A stretch of DNA of 36,709 nt from positions 1-36,709 of the forward strand of contig JAGQXC010000509.1 of the NCBI GenBank assembly GCA_020436785.1, read 5' to 3'. The notes under the pieces are model-generated. The model saw nothing but the letters and a program-made list of their open reading frames with translations. It had not been told where the DNA came from and searched no databases. This document shows positions 26,640-34,243 of this stretch, one piece after another (positions within the stretch are counted from its first letter, which is position 1; the number at the start of each line of letters is the position of its first letter). The position numbers and the translations under genes were made by a program. This DNA comes from Saprospiraceae bacterium. GTDB taxonomy: Bacteria; Bacteroidota; Bacteroidia; Chitinophagales; Saprospiraceae.

Positions 26640-26647
26640 TATTTTAG
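26640..26647 (+). promoter_or_regulatory. Candidate -7 promoter element TATTTTAG
   Basis: Lies 21 bp before the ATG of the caspase-family gene and differs from TAnnTTTG at one fixed position. A TTG at 26620-26622 is 17 bp upstream, a possible -33 element. Confidence 0.35.
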
Positions 26648-26668
26648 GAATTCATACCGACATAGTCA

Positions 26669-29600
26669 ATGAAATCACTGTATGCGCTTTTGGTTGGCAT
26701 CAACGATTACCAGGCACCGCTGGCACAATTAAGAGGCTGCCGGAAAGATGTTGCCCAAATCGAAGGTTTTCTCGATAAATACATGGCTTCTTCCCTGGAC
26801 ATCCATCTGAAAAAACTGCTCGACCGGGAAGCGACCTATACCGGCATTGTTACCGCATTCCGCAATCATTTGAGTCTGGCCGGTCCCGGTGATGTGATTT
26901 GGTTCCATTTCAGCGGACATGGATCGGAAGAACCTACCGCTGACGATTTTTTATCCATCGAACCAAACGGCAAAGACCAAAACCTCATCTGTTACCCGGA
27001 TCCTGACGGACCCTCGGACTACCTGGCCGATAAAGAATTGGCTGTTTTGTTGCATCAATTGGAACAAAAACATACCAGCGAAGACCGTCCTCATATCCTG
27101 GTGTCTCTGGATTGTTGCCATTCCGGTTCCGGGACACGGTCAGCTGTTTCCGCTCCGGATATCGTCACCAGAAATGCTCCAACCCAGGGTATAAAACGCA
27201 CCCTGGCCAGTTATGCAGATGGTTTTTATGCCCAAAGGCAAGGGCAACTGCAGATCCCGGTGGCTTCCCATCTGGTATTGAGTGCCTGTGAAAGTGTCGA
27301 ACGGGCCGGCGATCTGCCCCAGGGAGGGGCTTTCACCACCGGTTTGGTCAACGCATTGGAACAAGCCAAAGGAATGATCAGTTACAACGACCTGTACCTG
27401 CAAGCCCGTGCTTCGGTCCGCAAAATCCTGAAAACCCAAACACCAAAATTTGCCACCATCGGTTCTTTTGACCCTTATACCCGCTTTTTGGATGGGTCCC
27501 CGATGGGATCTCCAATTCTGTATGAGATTCAACAAAAAGACAATGGCTGGTCCATTCAATGCGGAGCCGTCCATGGATTACCCACCGATGCCTCCTCGCC
27601 TCTGGATGTGGAAGTCTACTCCCCCGCACCAGAGTCAAAACTTCTGGGCAGGGGACAGATCACCAGTGTTGGCGCACAACGCAGCCAGATAAAGTTGCTT
27701 GATGGCTTCAACTTCAAACATTTATTGCGGTCCATGATGCCCGGAGAAGAAAATTACCTGGGTAAAATCATCAGTTGGCCCGCTGAGCCGGTCCTGGTAC
27801 AACTTTCCGGCGAGGTGGAGGGACTGGAACGGATCAGGAATGAGTGGCGATCAGACAAAAACATCCATTGGACCGGTGATCCGGTCGATTCCGGTTTAAC
27901 TATTACCGCCACTACAAACCATTTTACTCTCCGGGATGATGCCCTCCAACAAGTGGCCATGAAGTCCCAGGGAGTGGAACAGGAAGATGCCGTGGAAATG
28001 ATCGATGCGGTCAGCAAACTGGTGAATTGGAGGCGTTCGATCACTCTGAACAATAAAAAGCCTACGGCACTCAAGGATATGGTTCGTTTGGAAATCATTG
28101 TCCATGATACCCAGCGAAAAGAGCAAGTCCTGACGTTGCCGGAAGTAAAATTGTATGCCAACGCAGAAAATAGCATGAAAGGGCAATTTGGCTTTGGCGC
28201 CCGGGTTAAGGTCAAGGACGCCCAACAACCTTTATTCTGCTATCTGTTCCATCTCCGCCAGAATTACAGCATTCAGTGCTACGAAGGAGAGGTAACCTTC
28301 CGGCCTGAAGAATTTCCGGACCAACAGGAGGTTACCCTGCCGTTGTGGAAAAAGATATACGGTTGGGGCCCTGCTTCCGATGAGGCACAAACCACTTCCT
28401 ACTTCCAATTAATCGTAACCACCGAACCCCTCGATTATCAACAGCTTATGCAAAGCGGCCTGCGAGTGGTGAGGGATGAATTCAGCCTCTGGAACCCAAC
28501 CAAACTGGCAGACGATTGGTACGTTTCCACCATTAAGGTGACCATCACCAGGCAAGACAATTCAATTGGCGCTCAGGATCCGGTCCTACTTGCCGATGGA
28601 CAACTGGTCATCGAGGCGCACCCCCACATGAAAGGTAAAGTCGGTTTATCCAGTGTGTCCTCCGGGATGCGGAGCCAGGATCCGGTCCAGTATTTCAGTC
28701 AATTGAATCGACCGGGATTTGAATTGCAATCATTGTCCCAAACACGTTCCTCGGCTTCTCAGCAAGTCCTGGAAATCACGGATATCCCACCCGGTATCCA
28801 ATTGGATGAAGAGCCTCTGATGATCCGGTGGCAGTCCCCGATTGCCGACAATGAAATGTTGCTGCCGATTGCCTTCGACGGCCAACACTTTACCATTACC
28901 GGACAAGGTGTTCCGGAGGGTGACGGCGTGAACATTTCAATCACCTCCTTACCCCAGCAGTATGCTCCTACTGAAGGAGAAGCTTCACCATTTTCAGATC
29001 AGGTACAGGACCGGAGTTTGTTCTCCTCCTTGAAACTTGCATTCTTCAAAGTGGTCCTGAAAAAGGAAGATTCCACGTACCGTCTCCAGTGGGCCGAGAT
29101 TTCGGATGGTAAAGTCACTACCTCACGCGAAAACATCCTCAACCGGGTATTGCAATCAAAAAAAATTCTATTGCTTGTTCACGATCTATGGGGTGACGGA
29201 GCAGGGATGTTGCGTGATCTCCACAAAGTCAATCACCAATCCGGAACACCCATTCCCGAACAATTTGATCTGATCCTGTTGTTCGATTACGAATCCATGG
29301 CTACTCCCATTGAAGAAACGGCAACCCACTTGAAATCCGTTCTGGATGAGATGGGATTTGGTCCGGACGACGCGTACGAGGTCACCGTGGTCGCCAAAGG
29401 TCTGGGGGGACTGGCTGTACGCTGGATGATTGAGAAGTGTGACGCCGATGGCTGGCTCGACCAGGTCTTATTGTTAGGCACACCCCATCAGGGCACCCCT
29501 TACGGTAAACTGGATCGGTTCCGCAAGATCGCCGGTACCATCATGGATGCGGTGATCAATTTCGTGCCGGACGCCATTCCCTTTCTGCCCAATGTTCTGA

Positions 29601-29965
29601 AGTTGGTCAGAGGGGTTGGGGAGGTCAGTGTTACCCTGGGACAGATGGCCCCGGATACTCCATTTCTGAACCGGCTTAATTCCAGTTCGCCTCCCGGAGC
29701 CAGGTACCACATTTTCGCCGGAGATGTCTCTCACTATGAATTACCCCAGGGAGGATTTTCAACTTTTCTTAAGAAAAAATCCGCACATCTGGCATTTCGG
29801 GGTGAAAGCCATGACTTGTTTTCCCCGGTGAAAAGCAATCAGGCGGAAGAACTTTGGCAATTGCGCCGCCAGGAGGTTAATCTGCTACCGGTGTTGCGTT
29901 GCCAACACCTGGACTACCTCACGAGTTCAGATGGACTGAGCCAATTGGCTCAATTCCCATTTTGA
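26669..29965 (+). CDS. Caspase-family protease fused to a degenerate alpha/beta hydrolase
   Basis: A 1098-residue cytoplasmic-looking protein. Residues 1-275 form a C14 caspase-like domain: YALLVGINDY, the His84 motif HFSGHG, and Cys150 in LDCCHSG (with SACESVERAGDLPQGGAFTTGL as the late strand). Residues about 285-630 are beta-rich; the part near 485-600 resembles the DUF4384 domain often found behind caspase domains (low certainty). Residues about 830-1095 look like a lipase-type hydrolase: LLLVHDLWGDG, the elbow VVAKGLGGLAVRW, GTPHQGTPYG. The elbow has Gly911 where the nucleophile Ser is expected, and His-Asp replaces His-Gly at 838-839, while Asp1049 and His1080 remain. It should therefore bind rather than hydrolyse. 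The protease part looks intact. Bacterial caspases take part in regulated cell death and anti-phage signalling. Confidence 0.88.
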   Translation: MKSLYALLVGINDYQAPLAQLRGCRKDVAQIEGFLDKYMASSLDIHLKKLLDREATYTGIVTAFRNHLSLAGPGDVIWFHFSGHGSEEPTADDFLSIEPNGKDQNLICYPDPDGPSDYLADKELAVLLHQLEQKHTSEDRPHILVSLDCCHSGSGTRSAVSAPDIVTRNAPTQGIKRTLASYADGFYAQRQGQLQIPVASHLVLSACESVERAGDLPQGGAFTTGLVNALEQAKGMISYNDLYLQARASVRKILKTQTPKFATIGSFDPYTRFLDGSPMGSPILYEIQQKDNGWSIQCGAVHGLPTDASSPLDVEVYSPAPESKLLGRGQITSVGAQRSQIKLLDGFNFKHLLRSMMPGEENYLGKIISWPAEPVLVQLSGEVEGLERIRNEWRSDKNIHWTGDPVDSGLTITATTNHFTLRDDALQQVAMKSQGVEQEDAVEMIDAVSKLVNWRRSITLNNKKPTALKDMVRLEIIVHDTQRKEQVLTLPEVKLYANAENSMKGQFGFGARVKVKDAQQPLFCYLFHLRQNYSIQCYEGEVTFRPEEFPDQQEVTLPLWKKIYGWGPASDEAQTTSYFQLIVTTEPLDYQQLMQSGLRVVRDEFSLWNPTKLADDWYVSTIKVTITRQDNSIGAQDPVLLADGQLVIEAHPHMKGKVGLSSVSSGMRSQDPVQYFSQLNRPGFELQSLSQTRSSASQQVLEITDIPPGIQLDEEPLMIRWQSPIADNEMLLPIAFDGQHFTITGQGVPEGDGVNISITSLPQQYAPTEGEASPFSDQVQDRSLFSSLKLAFFKVVLKKEDSTYRLQWAEISDGKVTTSRENILNRVLQSKKILLLVHDLWGDGAGMLRDLHKVNHQSGTPIPEQFDLILLFDYESMATPIEETATHLKSVLDEMGFGPDDAYEVTVVAKGLGGLAVRWMIEKCDADGWLDQVLLLGTPHQGTPYGKLDRFRKIAGTIMDAVINFVPDAIPFLPNVLKLVRGVGEVSVTLGQMAPDTPFLNRLNSSSPPGARYHIFAGDVSHYELPQGGFSTFLKKKSAHLAFRGESHDLFSPVKSNQAEELWQLRRQEVNLLPVLRCQHLDYLTSSDGLSQLAQFPF

Positions 29966-30032
29966 AGCACCACCGACTTCGGAATTGCCCTGAAAATGGC
30001 CGGATGGGTTAAGCTGCTGCTCCAGATCGAAA

Positions 30033-30473
30033 TTAATGACCTCCTCCGGTCGTTTTTCCTCGATCACCGACCACCGATTTTCCCAGGATCAATGCAAGAA
30101 TAGCTCCCAGTACGCCCATTTTCAATATGTCAAAAACCAGGGTGATCAACACCTGACCGAAATCATCCAGAGGCTCTGTCGCGTATCGGATTAACGTGGT
30201 GGTGGCAAAAACCAAAAAACCAACGATCAGTCCGAAAATAAAACCCGGAGAAACGCCCGCTAAAGCTCCGTGGTATTTGCCGGCAAGGTGGGTGAAAAAC
30301 AAGCCCAGAATCAGGTAGGCAATGATCAAAAACAGGAAATTAGGCATTTCCCGCATCGGAAATATGGTTAATGAATCAGCCATCAGAAGACCGTAAAATA
30401 CGTAGTCGATCAGAAACACGAATACGGCGCTGATTACCATCCCGGTTAATAGTTTCGCATTAGACATAAGCAT
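30033..30473 (-). CDS. Small four-helix membrane protein (paralogue B)
   Basis: A 146-residue (or 144 from the ATG at 30467) membrane protein with four hydrophobic helices. It is a clear paralogue of the protein at 26059-26475: shared features include FLIDYVFYG at the end of helix 1, EMPNFLFLIIAYLILGLFFT, AGKY, PGFIFGLIVGFLVF, RYATEPLDD and VFDILKMGVLGAILALIL. The C-terminal tail is short and Gly-rich. It is convergent with the caspase gene (67 bp between stops) and divergent from the cyclase gene. The function is unknown; the duplicated arrangement around the caspase gene suggests that both belong with it. Confidence 0.78.
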   Translation of the reverse strand: MLMSNAKLLTGMVISAVFVFLIDYVFYGLLMADSLTIFPMREMPNFLFLIIAYLILGLFFTHLAGKYHGALAGVSPGFIFGLIVGFLVFATTTLIRYATEPLDDFGQVLITLVFDILKMGVLGAILALILGKSVVGDRGKTTGGGH

Positions 30474-30685
30474 ATATTGGTTGGTTAATTAATCGTTGCT
30501 TTTAGCTGCCAGGGAATTCAGGTGTGTGATCGGTAGGGGTAAGTCGCTTGGAAGAATCGAAGTCAGCCATCAATCAAACGTTTATTGATCAACCTGACCG
30601 GTAAGCAAGATCCTAAAGTAAGAATAAATTACGATTCTTTGAGCTGCCCTTATATTATTATTAATTTGGTGCATATTCTGCGAAC

Positions 30686-32932
30686 ATGGCTGAGGAACGC
30701 GAGAACCGGAAGTTGGTGGCGGTGGTATTCACCGATCTGGAAGGTTATACCGCCATGGTCCAGCAAGATGAACGAAAAGCGCTCCAGTACATCGATGCGC
30801 ACCGGGACGCATTGTTTCAACTGGTTCCCCAATACCACGGTAAAATCGTGCAGTTCTACGGAGATGGGAGCTTGTCCTATCACGAAAGCGTCCTGGATGC
30901 CGTCCAGTGCGCCCTCGCCCTGCAAAAGATCTATCTGGAGGCTGACCCGGTCGTACCTGTCCGGATTGGCATCCACCTGGGAGACATTATATTCCGCGGA
31001 GATTCCATTTTCGGAGATGGCGTAAATGTAGCCTCACGGATCCAGGCGCTCGGGAAAGCCGGATGCATCCTGGTTTCCCAAAAAGTTGCCGATGAAATAA
31101 AAAATCATCCCCAGCTGCCCTTACAATACCTTTACAATGCTGAGCTGAAAAATGTCAAGGAACCGGTTCCGGTTTATGCCCTCAATTTCCCTTTTCTGGT
31201 CGTGCCGGAAGCACCATCCGATCAGGCAAAACATTTGCTGGCAGAACCCCGCAGAAATCGGATGTTTTGGGTGGTGATCGTTGCATTTCTGGTCTTGGTC
31301 ACCGGACTTATTACCATCTTCAACAAAAAGATATTTTCCAATCATCCAACCGTGGCTTTCAATCCCTCCATGGTCGACACCATCCACAAAATTGCCGTTC
31401 TCCCGTTTTCAAACCTGACCATGTCCGACGACCTGGCCGAAGTATCCAAAATGGCAGCCCACTGGATTTCCCATGGGTTAGCATTGGATCCTAAAGTTAA
31501 AGTACTCAGTTACGACGCCGTCGACCTTCTATCCAAAGAAGGCTTGGGAGACGCTCAAAAAAGGGAACAGTTTGCCATTTCCACCGGCGCGGTAACCTTG
31601 GTGGAAGGAGATTATTTCAAAGAAGGCAATCAACTGATTTTCAAAACGTCGATCCGGGATGCTAAAACCGGAGATTACCTGTTTCATTTTCCCCAGGTAG
31701 AAATACCGGTTAGCGATGCCCTGGCCGGAATCGAGGCGGTGGAAAATCAAGTGAAAGGATATCTGGCCAGTCAGAATGATAACTTATTGACACCCCCAAA
31801 TTATGAAGCTTACAAAGCATACATCACCGCCAAGGAATTATGGGACGATGACGATGAGGCAGCCTATGAGGAGCTTAATAAAGCCATCCAACTGGATTCA
31901 ACATTCTTGGACGCCTATTTTTTACGGCTGGATTATTATTATAATACCCGTCAATATGCGGAGGCCGCTCAAGCGCTTACCGATCTGGAAATGCGCTTTC
32001 CCCCCTCCGAACTTACCGACCGGGAGCGGAACCGATTTTATTACCACAATGCGGATGTAAATGGCAACAACCGGAAGGCATTCGAATATTATATGTCGGA
32101 ATACCAGGTCGACCCAACCGATATTTTCATCAATACCGATGCCTCGGTGTTGGCTCTGGAATATGTGAATGATCCGGAAAAATGCGTGGAGATCCTCAAT
32201 CAAATTCCTTACGATCACCTGAATTTTGATCAATGCGAATATTGCCTGATCCGATTGGAAATGGGTATCCGGTCCTACCTGCAACTCGGTCAGATCGATC
32301 ATGCACGTCAGGTTGCCTCCTACATTCCGGCCAGACATGATAAATTATTTTTAAGCCAGGTACAGTCCCGGTATCTGGCACACCTGTCCGATACCACGGC
32401 CTTGGATGCATTGATGGAAAACACCTGGGCGCAGGTTTATGATTCCACCAGCCTGGATTACCTCATGGCTTGGGTACCAAGTGAATTTGCGCTGTTGGGC
32501 AATCACCGCCTGGAGAAAAAATACGCTTCCCGGGCATTAAAACGGTTGGAAAATAAAGGGCCCAGTTTAGAGCTTGCCAAAACGCTGCAACACCTTGATC
32601 GCTACCAGGAAGCCTGGAAGGTGTACAATAACCTGGCGCAAACCAATCGTGACAATCGCTATGAGTTGGCCCGTAGCGCCGTGCTGGATGTAAAATTGGG
32701 TCGCAAAAATGCCGCACTGGATATCATATCCCAATTGGAAAACAACCGCAAAGCGTTTGACTATGGATTTGTGCCCTATTACCAGGCCCTGATCTATACG
32801 CAATTGGGAGACCGTGAACAGACAGCCAATAAGATGCAGCAAGCGATTCAGGAAGGCAGGAAATATTACCTTGAGCGGTTTCAAAATGAACCCGATTTTG
32901 CACCTTATTACCAAACAGGGGACACCCAGTGA
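30686..32932 (+). CDS. Membrane-anchored class III nucleotidyl cyclase with TPR region
   Basis: A 748-residue protein. The cyclase domain (about 1-165) carries the metal aspartates Asp17 (FTDLEGY) and Asp60 (FYGDGSL), Asp106, and the transition-state pair Asn114 and Arg118 (GVNVASRI). The lysine that normally fixes ATP in this loop is Gln56, so the substrate or activity may differ from standard adenylyl cyclases. A single transmembrane helix spans about 193-213. The exterior part starts with a FlgO/TolB-like fold (KIAVLPFSNLTMSDDLAEVSKMAAHW) and continues with TPR-like helical repeats from about residue 370 to 740. Such proteins are common Bacteroidota signalling proteins. The next gene starts 10 bp after its stop. 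Confidence 0.9.
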   Translation: MAEERENRKLVAVVFTDLEGYTAMVQQDERKALQYIDAHRDALFQLVPQYHGKIVQFYGDGSLSYHESVLDAVQCALALQKIYLEADPVVPVRIGIHLGDIIFRGDSIFGDGVNVASRIQALGKAGCILVSQKVADEIKNHPQLPLQYLYNAELKNVKEPVPVYALNFPFLVVPEAPSDQAKHLLAEPRRNRMFWVVIVAFLVLVTGLITIFNKKIFSNHPTVAFNPSMVDTIHKIAVLPFSNLTMSDDLAEVSKMAAHWISHGLALDPKVKVLSYDAVDLLSKEGLGDAQKREQFAISTGAVTLVEGDYFKEGNQLIFKTSIRDAKTGDYLFHFPQVEIPVSDALAGIEAVENQVKGYLASQNDNLLTPPNYEAYKAYITAKELWDDDDEAAYEELNKAIQLDSTFLDAYFLRLDYYYNTRQYAEAAQALTDLEMRFPPSELTDRERNRFYYHNADVNGNNRKAFEYYMSEYQVDPTDIFINTDASVLALEYVNDPEKCVEILNQIPYDHLNFDQCEYCLIRLEMGIRSYLQLGQIDHARQVASYIPARHDKLFLSQVQSRYLAHLSDTTALDALMENTWAQVYDSTSLDYLMAWVPSEFALLGNHRLEKKYASRALKRLENKGPSLELAKTLQHLDRYQEAWKVYNNLAQTNRDNRYELARSAVLDVKLGRKNAALDIISQLENNRKAFDYGFVPYYQALIYTQLGDREQTANKMQQAIQEGRKYYLERFQNEPDFAPYYQTGDTQ

Positions 32933-32942
32933 ATTGGCACAC

Positions 32943-33533
32943 ATGTATGATTTGAGACCGGCAACAGCGACCGATGTCGCTGCCATGTTGGCCATTTACC
33001 GGCCCTTCATTGAAGATGGTTTTGCTTCTTTTGAGGAGGAAGTGCCCAGTTTGGACGAATTTGAACGTCGCCGCATTCATTATCAGGCAACTGCTCCCTG
33101 GTTGGTAGCTACCCACCAGGGACAGGTGATTGGATATGCCTATGCGGCCGCTCACCGGGGCCGGCCGGCCTACCGGTGGACCAAAGAGTTGTCGGTGTAC
33201 CTCCATCCGGATCATCAGGGTCATGGGGTGGGCAGGGTCCTCTATGCCGCGCTGCTCGATGTATTATCGTGGCAGGGATACGCCAATGTCCTGGCCGGCG
33301 TCGCGTTACCCAATCCTGCCAGTGAACGCTTCCACGAAAAAATGGGCATGCAGCTGATTGGCACCTACCACCGCGTTGGTTTCAAACATGGACGGTTTTG
33401 CGACGTGAGATGGTATGAACTTTTTATTGGAAACCCGGATGAGCCGGTGGGAATCATTAAGGATCTGCCCACATACTGGCAGGGAGATCATTGGTCTGCA
33501 ACCCGGCAAAAAGCCATCGGTCTGATGGGTTAA
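32943..33533 (+). CDS. GNAT N-acetyltransferase, phosphinothricin-acetyltransferase-like
   Basis: A 196-residue soluble enzyme. The ATG at 32943 gives MYDLRPATATDVAAML, a normal family start; earlier in-frame starts would lie inside the cyclase gene. The acetyl-CoA pyrophosphate loop is at Gln92-Gly97 (YLHPDHQGHGVGRVL, the Q-x-x-G-x-G motif). Substrate-side features LPNPASERFHEKMGMQLIGTYHRVGFKHGRF match PAT/MddA-type GNATs, which acetylate phosphinothricin, methionine sulfone or sulfoximine. The true substrate in this organism is unknown. It is 10 bp downstream of the cyclase gene and followed immediately by a strong hairpin terminator. Confidence 0.9.
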   Translation: MYDLRPATATDVAAMLAIYRPFIEDGFASFEEEVPSLDEFERRRIHYQATAPWLVATHQGQVIGYAYAAAHRGRPAYRWTKELSVYLHPDHQGHGVGRVLYAALLDVLSWQGYANVLAGVALPNPASERFHEKMGMQLIGTYHRVGFKHGRFCDVRWYELFIGNPDEPVGIIKDLPTYWQGDHWSATRQKAIGLMG

Positions 33534-33537
33534 AACA

Positions 33538-33572
33538 AAGGTGCGCCTGCAACGATATGCAGACGCACTTTA
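33538..33572 (+). terminator. Intrinsic terminator after the GNAT gene
   Basis: Five bases after the GNAT stop, GGTGCGCCTGCA pairs with TGCAGACGCAC across the loop ACGATA (one bulge), framed by an A-run and TTTATA. Stem strength and position support termination of the cyclase-GNAT operon. Confidence 0.65.
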
Positions 33573-33676
33573 TAAAACGCCCAAAAAAGAAGATGCTGTT
33601 TGAATGACTTTGCATTTCTCAAAGTCGATTTGGTACATGATAACCCGCAGACCGGTCAGGGAGTTCCAGACCATGA

Positions 33677-33688
33677 GGTTTCGAAACC
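33677..33688. promoter_or_regulatory. 12-bp perfect palindrome (possible operator)
   Basis: GGTTTCGAAACC is self-complementary over 12 bp, just upstream of the G-run cluster. It could be a dimeric regulator site; no promoter is clear beside it. Confidence 0.35.
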
Positions 33689-33758
33689 AAATGAAGGGGG
33701 GTAAACATTGGGGGGTGGTAGCATGTATTTGGGGGGAGCACGATTTCAGCTAATACTA

Positions 33759-33788
33759 AAAAGTCGCATCCGGCCGAATGCGACTTTT
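33759..33788. terminator. Strong bidirectional terminator-like hairpin
   Basis: AAAAGTCGCAT and ATGCGACTTTT form a perfect 11-bp stem with an 8-nt loop (CCGGCCGA). The A-run on one side and T-run on the other suit transcription termination in both directions. There is no annotated gene directly ahead of it, so it may end an unseen transcript. Confidence 0.7.
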
Positions 33789-33798
33789 CCAGTAGTTG

Positions 33799-33965
33799 AT
33801 AATCCCATGAACATATCCGAAACTAAAGGCACAAACGAATTTTACGGGAATACTTATTATAGCGATTAATAGAAGTCAATTGAGTTCCTGAGAACTTTAT
33901 TAATAGCAGGTTGTCAAAGCTGACAACCCACTATTAATAAAAATTATAATCCCATGAACATATCC
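33799..33965. repeat. 20-bp direct repeat, copies 147 bp apart
   Basis: ATAATCCCATGAACATATCC occurs at 33799-33818 and exactly again at 33946-33965. The pair encloses 127 bp including the long inverted repeat at 33896-33941. Confidence 0.85.
33896..33941. repeat. 46-bp inverted repeat (cruciform/hairpin)
   Basis: Outer arms TTTATTAATAG (33896-33906) and CTATTAATAAA (33931-33941) are perfect complements; inner arms GGTTGTCA (33909-33916) and TGACAACC (33921-33928) are too, around the loop AAGC. A symmetric CA/CA interruption separates the two stems. Nineteen paired bases in 46 nt make it the strongest fold in the window. Confidence 0.85.
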
Positions 33966-34222
33966 TTAATCTAAGATTAAAGGAACGCTGATTCTTTAAC
34001 CAGCGCTGTGAATCATTATTCACACTACAATAATCCGACAATCGATCCCGCTGTACAATGACAAATTTACGTCATTGTCGCATTTATTTATTTCATATAT
34101 GTTATTATAATAATACATAATATATTATTTATTATATATTTATTACAATACGAGCTCAAATACCGACTTGTATTTGTCCATTTTAATAAATATTTGTCCG
34201 AAAAATTTTCGGCTGAGAATGC

Positions 34223-34243
34223 AAAAAAAGTTGTTTGAAACTT
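34223..34243 (-). terminator. Weak terminator after the MbnH-like gene
   Basis: On the minus strand AAGTT/AACTT (loop TCAAAC) followed by seven T overlaps the stop codon of the peroxidase gene. A further AT hairpin CCGAAAA/TTTTCGG lies at 34199-34213. Confidence 0.45.

Larger units (their letters stand above)
33534..34241. other. Hairpin-dense non-coding region, 708 bp
   Basis: No coding frame with gene-like character is seen on either strand. In order it holds: the GNAT terminator hairpin, the palindrome GGTTTCGAAACC (33677-33688), three runs of six G (33696-33701, 33710-33715, 33731-33736), a second terminator-type hairpin (33759-33788), a 20-bp direct repeat flanking a 46-bp cruciform, and further short hairpins at 33966-33980, 33986-34007, 34007-34024 (TGTGAAT/ATTCACA) and 34055-34078 (ACAATGAC/GTCATTGT). 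Then comes a strongly AT-rich tract (34081-34150). What it does is unknown; a small RNA gene, a mobile-element remnant or a replication or recombination site are all possible. Confidence 0.7.

Noticed and set aside
30585-31025. A 146-codon plus-strand frame over the start of the cyclase gene
   Set aside because: It is an out-of-frame shadow of the well-supported cyclase domain.
34081-34150. Replication origin in the AT-rich tract
   Set aside because: No DnaA-box cluster and no dnaA, dnaN or parAB gene nearby; AT richness alone is not enough.
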